A DNA stretch of 64,000 nucleotides from Asticcacaulis machinosus (GTDB lineage Bacteria; Pseudomonadota; Alphaproteobacteria; Caulobacterales; Caulobacteraceae), in assembly GCF_028550435.1 (NCBI RefSeq), contig NZ_JAQQKV010000002.1, positions 1 to 64,000 of the forward strand, in the 5' to 3' direction. Under the pieces are notes generated by a model. That model did not search any database, had not been told where the DNA came from, and saw only the letters and a program-made list of their open reading frames with translations. The translations under genes were made by a program, and so were the position numbers. Shown in pieces: positions 25,940 through 35,658 of this stretch; position 1 is the first letter of the stretch; each line of letters opens with the position of its first letter.

Positions 25940-26968
25940 TCAGCCCGTGATCTCGGCGTCCGTCAAGGCATGGGCCGAACCCAGCAAAGCCGCGCACGGG
26001 TGAGTGATGATGTGACTGGGGATTGCGGCCACCAGATCGGCCAGAGGCGCCTTGGCTTCCATACGCGCCCGGAAGCGGCCTTCGTCGATAAACCGGAGCA
26101 GACGCGGCGCAATGCCACCGGCGATAAACATACCCGCCGTCGCCCCGTGACAGAGCGCCAGATCACCACACACCGAAGCTAAGATATCGAGGAAGGTTTC
26201 GACCGTATAACGGCAGCCCTGCCCATCAGGCCCCTCAATATTGGTGATCTGTGCCGGGGTCAGCTCCAGCGCTTTTTCACCGCGCACAAAGGATACGGCC
26301 TGATACAGATTGACCAGACCGGGGCCCGACAGCAGGTTCTCGATCGTCACCCGCCCGAGTTTTTTGCGCAAAAAGCGATGAATGTCGGCTTCAAAATCAT
26401 TAACCGGCGCCCACGACGCATGGCCACTCTCGGTCGACAGGCAATAGGGCCCGTAAGCCCCGCCGACCAGAACCGACGCCCCAAAGCCGGTCCCAGCCCC
26501 CATGACCGCATGGACATCGCCAAACCCCTTGGTCACCGGCCCCAGCGTCTTGATATCATCACCATCCATATAGGGCAGCGCATAGGCCAGAGCCGCATAA
26601 TCATTGATCAGGCGCGATTTCCTGGCCCCTGACGATTTAGCCAGTTCAGCTTCCGTCACCAGCCAGTCAAGGTTGGTGAACTTGATCTGACCGTTCTTGA
26701 CCGGCCCTGCGACCGCCAGCACGGCATAGTCAAGCTCAGGCCGGCCACCCTCACTTCCGGCCAGATCACGGAAATAGTCCGCGATAACGGCATAGATATT
26801 AGGATAGCCGTGCGTCTCGAACGACTTGAAATTAAGCAGCTTCGTCTTGCCGTGATCGCGCTCAGCAATGGCAAAACGCGCATTGGTGCCGCCGATATCA
26901 CCGACTAAACCACGAAAGGTAATGGACGCCGCAGACGACGTTGTGGGGGACTCAAAATGGGCTGTCAT
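25940..26968 (-). CDS. glk: glucokinase
   Basis: 342-residue ATP-dependent kinase converting glucose to glucose-6-phosphate, the feed step for the operon. It belongs to the non-ROK glucokinase family: LVGDIGGTNARFAIAE at the N-terminus (phosphate-binding loop), LAVAGPVKNGQIKFTNLDW, LINDYAALAYALPY with catalytic Asp, GAGTGFGASVL, and STESGHASWAP. It starts 6 bp after the edd stop, so coupling is likely. It has a slightly extended Ser/Thr-rich N-terminus. Confidence 0.95.
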   Translation of the reverse strand: MTAHFESPTTSSAASITFRGLVGDIGGTNARFAIAERDHGKTKLLNFKSFETHGYPNIYAVIADYFRDLAGSEGGRPELDYAVLAVAGPVKNGQIKFTNLDWLVTEAELAKSSGARKSRLINDYAALAYALPYMDGDDIKTLGPVTKGFGDVHAVMGAGTGFGASVLVGGAYGPYCLSTESGHASWAPVNDFEADIHRFLRKKLGRVTIENLLSGPGLVNLYQAVSFVRGEKALELTPAQITNIEGPDGQGCRYTVETFLDILASVCGDLALCHGATAGMFIAGGIAPRLLRFIDEGRFRARMEAKAPLADLVAAIPSHIITHPCAALLGSAHALTDAEITG

Positions 26969-26974
26969 CTAACC

Positions 26975-28786
26975 TTACCAGAAGACCGCGCCGCCCTCAT
27001 CCGCAGCGCCTACGACGCGCCGGAACGGGGCGAACAGCTCGCGTCCGAGACCATCAACTTCGGTCTCTTTCACAGCCGGTTCGCGGGCCAAGAATGACGC
27101 TTCATTACCTATGAAGCTTAAGGTCCCATTTTCACAATCTACCCGCAACACATCCCCTGACCGTAGTTTTGAGATCGGTCCGCCATCCTTGGCTTCTGGA
27201 GTGAGATGAATCGCTGAGGCTACCTTACCCGATGCACCCGACATCCGTCCATCGCTAACCAGCGCGACCTTACGGCCCTGATCCAGCAAGCTTGACAAAG
27301 ATGGCGTAAGCGAATGCAACTCAGGCATACCATTGGCCTTTGGCCCCTGGAATCTGACGACGCAAATAAAATCCCCATCGGGGATGTTACCGGCCTTAAA
27401 AGCCGCCAGGAAATCATCCTGATCGTCGAAAACCGCGCACGGGCCTTCGATAAACTGATGCTCCGGCTTGACGGCGGAAATCTTGGAAACGGCAATACCG
27501 AGATTGCCCTTCATTTCGCGCAGGCCCCCTTCCGGGCTGAACGGATTGGAGACGGGGCGCAGCACAGCCTCATCGCCCGACGCCTGCGGCAGATCGCGCC
27601 AGATCAGCGCCCCGTCCTGAAGGAACGGCTCTTTGGCATAGGCCGACAGGCCGTGGCCCCAGATGGTGTCAACATCTTCGTGCAGCAAACCGACACTCAG
27701 CAATTCACGGATCACAAAGCCAATCCCGCCCGCGGCATGGAAGTGGTTGGTATCAGCCGAGCCGTTCGGATAGACCCGCGCCAGCAGCGGCACGATGCGT
27801 GAAATGTCGTTCAGATCTTCGGGCGTCAGGATGATGCCCGCTGCGCGCGCCATAGCCGGCAAATGCAGGGCGTGGTTGGTCGACCCGCCGGTGGCCATCA
27901 GGCCGACAACGCCGTTTACAAAGGCTTTGACGGTGAGCACATCGCCCAGACAGGCCGGTTGCTTGCCGTTCGCGGCGGTCAGGGCGGCGCGTTCGACTGC
28001 GGCGGCGGTCAGGGCCTCACGCAGTTCCGTGTGCGGATGGATAAAGGCCGAGCCCGGCACATGCAGGCCCATCATTTCCATCAGCATCTGATTGGAATTG
28101 GCAGTGCCATAAAAGGTGCAGGTGCCAACCCCGTGGTAAGATGCCATTTCGGCGGCCAGCAGCGCATCGCGGCCCACTTCGCCTCTGGCATACTGGGTGC
28201 GCACCTTGGCTTTTTCAGGATTGGGCAAGCCCGACGACATCGGCCCTGCGGGCACAAAAATCACCGGAAGATGGGCAAACGACAGGGCACCGATGACCAG
28301 ACCCGGCACGATCTTATCGCAAATGCCCAGCATCAGGGCGGCATCAAAAGCATCGTGGCTGAGGGCAATGGCGGCTGACATAGCAATCACATCGCGCGAA
28401 AACAGCGATAGTTCCATACCGCCTCGGCCTTGGGTGACACCATCGCACATGGCGGGCACGCCACCGGCGACCTGCGACGTGGCCCCGACCTTACGGGCCG
28501 CTTTCAGGATCTTTTCGGGGTAGTTGTGATAGGGCTGATGGGCCGACAGCATGTCATTATAGGCGGTGACCACGCCAATATTGGGCACGGTATCGAGTGC
28601 TGCCTGAAGCTTATCATTTTCCGATGACGCCGCCACGACGTGGGCATAGTTGGCGCAACTCAGCTTTTTGCGGCGCGGCTCGGCTGTCTTATAGCGCTCA
28701 GTGCGCGCCTCGAACCTGGCGCGCAAATCCTTTGAGCGATCAGCGATACGTTGGGTGATGGCGTCAAGCGCGGGATTGAGGGTCAT
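26975..28786 (-). CDS. edd: 6-phosphogluconate dehydratase
   Basis: 603-residue [4Fe-4S] enzyme that dehydrates 6-phosphogluconate to KDPG, the defining Entner-Doudoroff step. IlvD/Edd family signatures: GVVTAYNDMLSAHQPY, GVPAMCDGVTQGRGGMELSL with a cluster Cys, LMLGICDKIVPGLVIGAL with another Cys, GTCTFYGTANSNQMLMEMMG with the third, and VSDGRMSGASGKVASAIH. Full length. It lies between pgl (12 bp upstream) and glk (6 bp downstream), all on the minus strand. Confidence 0.97.
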   Translation of the reverse strand: MTLNPALDAITQRIADRSKDLRARFEARTERYKTAEPRRKKLSCANYAHVVAASSENDKLQAALDTVPNIGVVTAYNDMLSAHQPYHNYPEKILKAARKVGATSQVAGGVPAMCDGVTQGRGGMELSLFSRDVIAMSAAIALSHDAFDAALMLGICDKIVPGLVIGALSFAHLPVIFVPAGPMSSGLPNPEKAKVRTQYARGEVGRDALLAAEMASYHGVGTCTFYGTANSNQMLMEMMGLHVPGSAFIHPHTELREALTAAAVERAALTAANGKQPACLGDVLTVKAFVNGVVGLMATGGSTNHALHLPAMARAAGIILTPEDLNDISRIVPLLARVYPNGSADTNHFHAAGGIGFVIRELLSVGLLHEDVDTIWGHGLSAYAKEPFLQDGALIWRDLPQASGDEAVLRPVSNPFSPEGGLREMKGNLGIAVSKISAVKPEHQFIEGPCAVFDDQDDFLAAFKAGNIPDGDFICVVRFQGPKANGMPELHSLTPSLSSLLDQGRKVALVSDGRMSGASGKVASAIHLTPEAKDGGPISKLRSGDVLRVDCENGTLSFIGNEASFLAREPAVKETEVDGLGRELFAPFRRVVGAADEGGAVFW

Positions 28787-28798
28787 ATTAAATACTCA

Positions 28799-29563
28799 CT
28801 ACGCCGCCCAGACCACTTCGACCGGCACAGGCGACTGCGCGATGAAAGTACCGATGGGGGATGTATAGGGATCGTCGGATAAAATTGCGCTGCGTAAAAC
28901 CTCAAGCTTTTCAGTGCCGGTAATCAGCAGCAGGATGCGTTTTGAGCGGTTAAGCGCGGGCACGGTCAGGGTGATGCGCGGCAGTTTGGGCTCAACATCT
29001 GAGCCTGACGGGGCGACCGGCAGAACCAAAGCCGTCGTGTCATAAACCTCGGCATTAATCGCATGGCCCGGAAAGATCGAGGCGTAATGCGCATCCGCCC
29101 CCATACCGAGCAGGGTCAGGTCAAAGATCGGTTTGTCGTCCGCAACCTCAATCCCTTCAATAGAGCGAATTGCTGCCTCAGCCTTTTTGGCGCACGCGCC
29201 CGCATCATCCAGATCCTGAATCAGCGTCACGAAATTCAGGCCCGACTCTATCGCGGGTCTCAGCGCTGTCGCCATCATCAGGGTGTTGGATGAAGCATTA
29301 TCGAGCGGCACAAAGCGCTCATCGACCTGAGTGATCGTGATGTTTGGCCAGTCGAGATTAAGCCCGCTCAAACCCTCATAGACGGCCTTGGGTGTCGATC
29401 CACCAGCACCTGTGATCAGGGCATGGCCTTTGGACGCGACTTCGGATTTCAGTACGCCTGCGACTTGCGCAATCACATAGGCGACCGCATCGGCCACCGC
29501 ATCAAACGCGTGCACCGTCACCGGGCCTTTGAGGCCCTCAAGCATCAGGGTGTGTTCAGTCAT
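28799..29563 (-). CDS. pgl: 6-phosphogluconolactonase
   Basis: 254-residue hydrolase of 6-phosphogluconolactone. DevB/Pgl family motifs: GHALITGAGGSTPKAVYEGL, ITQVDERFVPLDNASSN, and LLGMGADAHYASIFPG (normally GxGxDGHxAS; here DG is DA). The ATG at 29563 lies inside the last codons of zwf, an 8-bp overlap that suggests translational coupling. An open frame upstream of that start is the shadow of zwf. Confidence 0.93.
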   Translation of the reverse strand: MTEHTLMLEGLKGPVTVHAFDAVADAVAYVIAQVAGVLKSEVASKGHALITGAGGSTPKAVYEGLSGLNLDWPNITITQVDERFVPLDNASSNTLMMATALRPAIESGLNFVTLIQDLDDAGACAKKAEAAIRSIEGIEVADDKPIFDLTLLGMGADAHYASIFPGHAINAEVYDTTALVLPVAPSGSDVEPKLPRITLTVPALNRSKRILLLITGTEKLEVLRSAILSDDPYTSPIGTFIAQSPVPVEVVWAA

Positions 29564-31055
29564 TCCAGCTACGCCCGTCGCGGTCGAGCAGGGTATAGGC
29601 CGACACCGGCCCGTAAGACCCCGCCGGATAGGATTGCGGCCGCGGGTAAACCTTGGCCCAGCCGTCTTCGATACCGTCAACCCACGCCCAGGCGGCTTCG
29701 ACCTCATCGCGGCGGACAAAGGCGGCGTTATTGCCATTGAGCGCATCAAGGATCAGCCGCTCATAGGCAATGCGGCGGCGCGGCGGCTTATTACCATTGG
29801 AATCGAACGCGTTGGTCAGGGACAGGGACAAAGCGAGGGGCTGCAAATCCATGCCGCCCGCCGCCGAGAGACCCGGCGCCTTATTCATCACGGTCAGCGA
29901 AATATCTTCTTCCGGCTGCAGACGGATCACCAGACGGTTGGCCAGAACGGCTCCGCCAAAGATCGAGTGCGGTACGGCCTTGAACTGCACGACAATCTCG
30001 GTGGCGCGGGTCGGCAGGTGCTTACCCGTGCGCAGGTAAAACGGCGTGCCAGCCCAGCGCCAGTTGGCGATTTCGGCCTTTAAAGCCACATAGGTTTCGG
30101 TGCCGGACGGTGAACCTTTTTCAGCCTCATAGCCCGCCACGGGCTTGCCCTCGGCAAAGCCCGGGCCATATTGACCGCGCGCGGTGTGGGTCAGGACATT
30201 GTGCTCATTGATCGGTTTCAGGCTTTTGAGGACCTTGACCTTTTCATCACGCAGGGCATCGGCATTGATACCCGACGGCGGCTCCATCGCCAGCAGACAC
30301 AAAAGCTGCAACAGGTGGTTTTGCAGCATGTCGCGCAGGGCGCCGTATTCGTCATAATAACCGAGACGCTCACCCACCCCGACGGTTTCGGCCACCGTAA
30401 TCTGAACATGATCAATGCTTTGCGCATTCCACAGCGGTTCAAACACCGTATTGGCAAAGCGCAGCGCAATCAGGTTCTGCACCGTTTCCTTGCCCAGATA
30501 GTGGTCGATGCGGAAGACCCGCGCTTCGTCAAAGGCAACCGCCACCGAGTCATTGATGACCTTGGAGGAGGCCAGATCGCGCCCCAGCGGCTTTTCGATA
30601 ATGACGCGGTTCGGCGCGACATTGAGACCGGCATTCAGCAGGTGCTCACAGATCGGCTTGAACAGCGACGGCGACACCGACAGGAAGAACACGATATCGA
30701 GATTGTCTGTCGCGCCCAGTTCGGCCTTAAGCTTCGGTCCCCATTCGGCATCCCCGACATCCAGCGACAAATGGCTGATGCGGGCGGCAAACTTATCGAT
30801 TGTCCCGTCTTCGAGATCAGCCCCGGCGCGCTTGGTCACCGCCGCCTTGACGCGTTCAACAAATTCATCGCGGCCCACCGCTTCGCGTGCCACCGACACC
30901 AGTCGCACATCATCGGCCAGAAACCCATCCTGATCGAGCATGGCCAGTGACGGCCACAGCATACGCAGCGCCAGATCGCCTGTGCCGCCCACCAGAACAA
31001 ACACACGCTGGCGCGAAGAGGTTGCTTGGGATGAAGATAATCCGTTCAAAGACAT
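29556..31055 (-). CDS. zwf: glucose-6-phosphate dehydrogenase
   Basis: 499-residue NAD(P)-linked enzyme opening the Entner-Doudoroff and pentose-phosphate routes. Motifs: FVLVGGTGDLALRMLWPSL (dinucleotide fold), VIIEKPLGRDL, RIDHYLGKETVQNLIALRF (active-site His/Lys) and TPFYLRTGKHLP. First gene of the operon. I start at MSLNGLSSSQ (31055); an in-frame start ten codons earlier lacks support. The perfect operator palindrome at 31151 lies 96 bp upstream, which implies repression by the LacI-family protein. Confidence 0.97.
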   Translation of the reverse strand: MSLNGLSSSQATSSRQRVFVLVGGTGDLALRMLWPSLAMLDQDGFLADDVRLVSVAREAVGRDEFVERVKAAVTKRAGADLEDGTIDKFAARISHLSLDVGDAEWGPKLKAELGATDNLDIVFFLSVSPSLFKPICEHLLNAGLNVAPNRVIIEKPLGRDLASSKVINDSVAVAFDEARVFRIDHYLGKETVQNLIALRFANTVFEPLWNAQSIDHVQITVAETVGVGERLGYYDEYGALRDMLQNHLLQLLCLLAMEPPSGINADALRDEKVKVLKSLKPINEHNVLTHTARGQYGPGFAEGKPVAGYEAEKGSPSGTETYVALKAEIANWRWAGTPFYLRTGKHLPTRATEIVVQFKAVPHSIFGGAVLANRLVIRLQPEEDISLTVMNKAPGLSAAGGMDLQPLALSLSLTNAFDSNGNKPPRRRIAYERLILDALNGNNAAFVRRDEVEAAWAWVDGIEDGWAKVYPRPQSYPAGSYGPVSAYTLLDRDGRSWND

Positions 31056-31150
31056 AAAGCTTATCGTTCCTGGGCCGAAAACCACGGCCCCTTCTTGAGT
31101 GAGAGCCTGCGGGTGCGGTTGATCCTGCGTGTCCTATCGACCAAAATCGA

Positions 31151-31164
31151 TGACAGCGCTGTCA
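31151..31164. promoter_or_regulatory. perfect LacI-type operator upstream of zwf
   Basis: TGACAGCGCTGTCA, a perfect 14-bp palindrome in the zwf promoter region, identical in core to 23560-23573 and one base different from 23374 and 25182. Confidence 0.75.
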
Positions 31165-31319
31165 TACAGGCTATTCCGGACAGGGTCAAGCCGCAGACTG
31201 ACCGCATCGGTGGATTATGCCGCATTCATACATCCATAAAACCAAAAACTTCGTGAACACAATTGGTTATGTTCCTAAAATTTTCTACATGACCGTCAAT
31301 TGTCCGCCAACTGACGGCC

Positions 31320-34013
31320 TCAACCTGTATTCCTGAGCGCGCTGGCCGTACCATTGACAGTCAGTTGCAGGGCCAGCTTGACCAGCTTGTGCTGATTGCC
31401 GTGACGGCGCTGGGTCATCAGTTCGACCTGCATCCGGTTGAGCGTATCGAGCACCGGCTTTGACCGCTCAATCGAGCCGCGCAGGTGTTCATGGGTCGAC
31501 AGCAGAGTCTTGGCCCCGCGGATACGCAGGATCAAGGCAATCGTATCCTCGAACTCGAACTTGATCTTATCGAAAATCCGCTGAGCCTGCGCCTTATCCT
31601 GTGCCAGATGATCGACATAGAGACCGGCAATATCCATATCGGCCTTGGCCAGCGCCATTTCCATATTGGCGAGGAACACGTCGAAGAAATCCCAGGTCTG
31701 CACCATGTCGGTAAGCACTGAATCTTCGACGCCAGTGTCCCTCACCGCCGCCGCAAAGCCATACCAGCCCGGCAGAACAAAGCGCGACTGCGACCACGAA
31801 AACACCCACGGAATGGCCCGCAGATCCTCGATCTGACCGCTGGTGGTCCGCGAGGCCGGACGCGAGCCGATTTTGAGATCCGTGATCTCCGAGATCGGCG
31901 TCACATTGCGGAAAAAGGCCAGAAAATGCTCATCCTCATAGACCAGATCGCGATAAGCCTTGAACGAGGCGTCGCAGATCTTATCCATCACCGGCCCGAA
32001 TTTGGCTTCGGCTTTCGCTTCTTTAGTATCTTTATCGACCTTGGGCTTGACCGAGGCGAGGAATACCGCCGCCGCAAAGCTGTCGAGCGTCTTGCCTGCC
32101 GTGGTGGCATTGCCGAATTTGCGGGCGATCATTTCGCCCTGCTCGGTCACCTTGATATGGCCACCGACCGTACCCGCGGGTTGCGCCAGAATGGCGTTAA
32201 ACGATGGTCCGCCACCGCGTCCGACCGATCCGCCACGACCGTGGAACAGTCGTAAAGCTACGCCGTAATGCTCACACACCGCCTTGACGGCCGAGGACGC
32301 CTTATGCAGCGACCAGCGCGAGGCCGTATAGCCGCCGTCCTTGTTGGAGTCCGAATAACCGAGCATGACTTCCTGCACCGCCGGACGCCCCAAGAGGGAG
32401 CGCATGGCGGGCAGGCCCAGCCACCGCTTCATGATATCGGGCGCGGCCTCAAGGTCACCGATGGTTTCAAACAGAGGTGCCACCTTGATCATGGTGTGCG
32501 GTTGCGGCCCGCCGTAAACGAGGCCTGCCTGTTTCAGCAGCACCAGCGGCTCAAGGATATCCGACACCGACTTACCCATCGAAATGACATAGGCGCCGAT
32601 AGCCGATGGCCCATAGGTCTTGATGACCTCGGCGGCCGCATCTATGATTTTCAATTCGCGCCGCGTTTCGGCTGAGTATTTGGCGAACGGCCAGCGCAGC
32701 AGCCGGTCATTGGTCAGTTCCGCCACCAGCGCCGACACCCGCTCATTTTCCGACAGCGACATGTAGTCGAGCAGCTCCGACGACTGCGCGAACAGTTCCG
32801 CCACCACCCGCTCATGGACAGAGGAATTCTGACGCAGATCCAGCGCCATCAGGTGGAAACCGCAACTGCGCGCAATCTGGATCGTGGCCTTGAGCGTGCG
32901 CCCGATCAGACGCTTGCCACCATTGGCGATCAGGCTGTCGCGGATGATTTTCAGGTCACGGACAAATTCATCGACCGTCTCATAAGGGGTGGCGATTTCC
33001 TGCGGCACATAGCCGGAACCCAAACCGCGCTGTTCGCCAATTATCACCTGAGCGGTCTTGGCCAGACGGGCCTTAAGGTAAGACAGGGCGCGCCGGTACG
33101 GCTCATCGACGCGGTGGACATTGGTGTCAGAAGACTTGCGCGACAGCTCCATCAGGGCGTCGGACACCTTGGTCAGTTCTTCCGAAACGGTTAGCTCGGT
33201 ATCGAGCTTATTGATCTGGTCGAAGTAGAACCGGAAAATGGTGCGGGCCTGTTCACGGAAGGCATAGCGCAGGGTGGTTTCATCGACATGGGGGTGGCCG
33301 TCGCGGTCACCACCGATCCATGAGCCCAGTTTCAGCAGCTTGGGCAGGGTCTCGTCCAGCGCGATATCACGATCCCACTGGGTATAGAGATTAACCAGCG
33401 CCGGCAGGATCGAGCGGCGCACGACCCCCAGCGAGTTTTCGATCTCATCAAAAACCGTAATGCGCTCAGGGCGGTGCAGGCGCGTGTTCCACAACAGTGC
33501 CACAGCGCGGTACAGGTCTTCTTCGATCGCGCGGCGTTCCGAGGCCGAATTGCAGGTCTCATAACGCGACAAAAGCTGGGTGATTTCATATTCGCGCTCA
33601 ACGACACTGGCGCGGCGCATTTCGGTCGGGTGGGCCGTAAACACGGGAGAGGCGTGGATGTTTTGCAGGGTCTTTTCGATCTGAGACTGATCAATGCCCT
33701 CTTTGCGGGCGGAGGCAACCGCATTGGCCAGGCTGATGGTCTGAACCGAACCATCCGAGGCCTCAAATGTATCCTCGCGGCCCAGATTGGCCACGTCTTC
33801 GGAGATGACGCTCAAAGTCGACAGACAGGTCAGGACGCGGGCGGCATGGGCGGCATCCGACTCTGAAAAACCTGACAGATCAAACGTCCCGCCTTTGAGC
33901 GTATTGAGCTTTGACAACACCTCACCGCGGCCAAAATCAGTAATAGCTTCGTTCAGAAACCCTTCCAGCATGGCGGTATTTTGTTTGACGTGGTCGATGA
34001 CGGGATCGGTCAT
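31320..34013 (-). CDS. ppc: phosphoenolpyruvate carboxylase
   Basis: 897-residue anaplerotic enzyme adding bicarbonate to PEP to form oxaloacetate. Catalytic His is in VFTAHPTEMRRASVVERE; other signatures are GSWIGGDRDGHPHV, VMLGYSDSNKDGGYTASRW, LFHGRGGSVGRGGGPS with the flexible active-site loop, and the C-terminal ILRIRGAKTLLSTHEHLRGS and RNTG end. It lies upstream of zwf on the same strand across 264 bp. I start at MTDPVIDH, with AGGGG upstream, instead of a GTG five codons earlier. Confidence 0.97.
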   Translation of the reverse strand: MTDPVIDHVKQNTAMLEGFLNEAITDFGRGEVLSKLNTLKGGTFDLSGFSESDAAHAARVLTCLSTLSVISEDVANLGREDTFEASDGSVQTISLANAVASARKEGIDQSQIEKTLQNIHASPVFTAHPTEMRRASVVEREYEITQLLSRYETCNSASERRAIEEDLYRAVALLWNTRLHRPERITVFDEIENSLGVVRRSILPALVNLYTQWDRDIALDETLPKLLKLGSWIGGDRDGHPHVDETTLRYAFREQARTIFRFYFDQINKLDTELTVSEELTKVSDALMELSRKSSDTNVHRVDEPYRRALSYLKARLAKTAQVIIGEQRGLGSGYVPQEIATPYETVDEFVRDLKIIRDSLIANGGKRLIGRTLKATIQIARSCGFHLMALDLRQNSSVHERVVAELFAQSSELLDYMSLSENERVSALVAELTNDRLLRWPFAKYSAETRRELKIIDAAAEVIKTYGPSAIGAYVISMGKSVSDILEPLVLLKQAGLVYGGPQPHTMIKVAPLFETIGDLEAAPDIMKRWLGLPAMRSLLGRPAVQEVMLGYSDSNKDGGYTASRWSLHKASSAVKAVCEHYGVALRLFHGRGGSVGRGGGPSFNAILAQPAGTVGGHIKVTEQGEMIARKFGNATTAGKTLDSFAAAVFLASVKPKVDKDTKEAKAEAKFGPVMDKICDASFKAYRDLVYEDEHFLAFFRNVTPISEITDLKIGSRPASRTTSGQIEDLRAIPWVFSWSQSRFVLPGWYGFAAAVRDTGVEDSVLTDMVQTWDFFDVFLANMEMALAKADMDIAGLYVDHLAQDKAQAQRIFDKIKFEFEDTIALILRIRGAKTLLSTHEHLRGSIERSKPVLDTLNRMQVELMTQRRHGNQHKLVKLALQLTVNGTASALRNTG

Positions 34014-34398
34014 GGTCTGCCCCTGCACAAAAAAACAGGCCCGTTAAGACATAATGCGCCGTAAGGATTGTGCCGGCGTTCTTCTTTGGGAGCGAGAACT
34101 TACAAGCGCAAAATGGCAGCAGATATGGTTATTCAGGCGGAATTTACCCTCTTCACGGTCACTATTAGCGCCAAATTTGTGCGTCGCAAGGTAACAATCG
34201 GCAACAATCCGCCAACAATCCGTGAGCTGAAAAATTTACCAAACAAACTCAATAGGTTGGAAAATATCCTATTTGAAAAAATTTTATCCTAATTTTTGCG
34301 GTAGCGCTAACATTTTTACCGCACCGGCGAACGGGTTACGATTGCAACAATTTATCCGGCAATTTCAGCGAGTTATAGTCTGACAATTGCCGGACTTA
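34014..34398. other. AT-rich upstream region of ppc with a LacI-like half-palindrome
   Basis: No gene is supported here; a plus-strand frame at 34069-34292 has no domain or ribosome-binding site. GGTAGCGCTAAC at 34300-34311 has the CG-centred form of LacI-family operators, but with half-sites different from TGACAGCGCTGTCA, so another regulator would be expected. The region also has long A/T runs that may hold the ppc promoter. Confidence 0.4.
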
Positions 34399-34527
34399 GA
34401 ACCTCCCCTCTTGGAGGGGAGGGGGACCGCCGCGATTTATCGCGGGGGTGGTAGGGTAAAATTACCCCCTCTTTGCGTACATCTGTGATGTCCGCAAAAC
34501 TCCCCCTGCAACAGGGGGAGTTCTTTA
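34399..34527. repeat. two-hairpin interspersed repeat, copy B (double unit)
   Basis: Left unit 34399-34458: CCTCCCCTC-TTG-GAGGGGAGG followed by CCGCGAT/ATCGCGG and GGGTGGTAGGGTAA. Right unit 34462-34527 (minus orientation): TTACCCCCTCTT, inner palindrome TTTGCG-ACATC-TGT-GATGT-CGCAAA with small bulges, then ACTCCCCCTG-CAA-CAGGGGGAGTT. It lies between ppc and the truncated hemoglobin gene. Confidence 0.75.
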
Positions 34528-34536
34528 AATTACCCC

Positions 34537-34929
34537 TCACCCCTTGCTCATAAACTCCGGCTTAAAGAACAGCGCCGCCTGAAACGACTGACCGATGCGG
34601 TACGCTTTTTCGCGCAGGATTTCCGCCCGAAGCGCATCAAACCGCTCACCGGTCGTGGCTACCCATAGCTCCAGCCAGCGCTCGAACATAGCGGGGTTGA
34701 GATCCAGCGGAAAATGCTTGGCCATCGGGCGGCCTTTATAGGCCGGAATGTCGGGATGGGCGCCATTGGTAATGGTCATCCAAAACAAGGTCAGATTATC
34801 GAAATGCTCCGGCCAGTCATGAACCGCCCCCTCAAACACCGGCCCGATGAGATCATCCAGACGCACCCGGCCGTAGAAATCTTCGACCAGCCCGCGCACC
34901 TCATCCATTTTGAACAGTAGTTCCGCCAT
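34537..34929 (-). CDS. group III truncated hemoglobin
   Basis: 130-residue heme protein of the 2-on-2 globin group III. Characteristic segments: LVEDFYGRVRLDDLIGPVFE, WPEHFDNLTLFWMTI, and YKGRPMAKHFPL with the proximal His, then FERWLELW. Such globins bind O2, NO or CO and may serve in NO detoxification or redox chemistry; the actual role is unknown. It is a single gene behind repeat copy B, which may hold its terminator. Confidence 0.9.
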   Translation of the reverse strand: MAELLFKMDEVRGLVEDFYGRVRLDDLIGPVFEGAVHDWPEHFDNLTLFWMTITNGAHPDIPAYKGRPMAKHFPLDLNPAMFERWLELWVATTGERFDALRAEILREKAYRIGQSFQAALFFKPEFMSKG

Positions 34930-35085
34930 GACAAATCCCGAAGCCTTAATACCCGTTAAACATAAGCCGACACCAAATCCTAAGCCTTGCCGGTTAACCT
35001 TGCCTATTTAGGCCCGACTGCGCCCGATTGCCATGCGGCAATTGGTCATGCGCCTTCGGGTATGGTCTGCAAACCAGAGGTAACT

Positions 35086-35658
35086 ATGGCCAAGGCGATT
35101 TTCCACCGCCGGCAACGCGTGTGGGTCGAGCCCGTCGGCACCTGGGCCTTGATCGATAAGGTCAACCCCATTTGGGCCAAAGGGTTCGACGAACCCATCC
35201 GCGTCACCTATGACTGCGGGCTTGGCCGTGAATTTCGCGCCGAGGAATTGAAATCCGAAAGCGATGTCGAGCAGGCCCGTGATGTCGGCCAGTGGCGGAT
35301 GATGCGCGCCCGCAACAAGTGGCACACCCCCGAAGACGCCAGCCACCACCCCTTCCCCGGCACCTATCCGGTTGTGGTCACCGATCCCAATGACTGGGGC
35401 GGCTGGCGCGTGCCGGGTGCGGAATATGACCGCGATCCAGCCTTGATCGAAATGCAGGCCCGCCTGATCACGCTGTCGCCCAAACTGCTGAAGCTGGCCA
35501 AGGATTTGGTCACATACGTGCGTCAGGAAACCGAAGACCTGCCTGATGAGGTGATGGAGCTGGCCAAGCGCGCCGAAAATCTGCGCCATCTGGTCGAATC
35601 CGAAGCGCCCGAAGCCAATACGCAAAAGGTTCAGCCTGCCGATCCAATAGCTAAATAA
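35086..35658 (+). CDS. conserved hypothetical protein
   Basis: 190-residue soluble protein. The N-terminal half is strand-rich with many aromatic and basic residues (FHRRQRVWVEPVGTWALIDK, VTYDCGLGREFRAEEL), followed by WRMMRARNKWHTPEDASHHPFPGTYPVVV. The C-terminal 70 residues look like a helical pair (LITLSPKLLKLAKDLV ... ELAKRAENLRHLVES). It resembles conserved Caulobacteraceae proteins of unknown function. The ATG at 35086 has AGAGG 6 bases upstream; an earlier in-frame ATG would add an uncharacteristic segment. Its stop abuts the convergent next gene. Confidence 0.75.
   Translation: MAKAIFHRRQRVWVEPVGTWALIDKVNPIWAKGFDEPIRVTYDCGLGREFRAEELKSESDVEQARDVGQWRMMRARNKWHTPEDASHHPFPGTYPVVVTDPNDWGGWRVPGAEYDRDPALIEMQARLITLSPKLLKLAKDLVTYVRQETEDLPDEVMELAKRAENLRHLVESEAPEANTQKVQPADPIAK

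Noticed and set aside
34069-34292. 74-codon plus-strand frame upstream of ppc
   Set aside because: No ribosome-binding site, no domain, and composition like the surrounding noncoding DNA.
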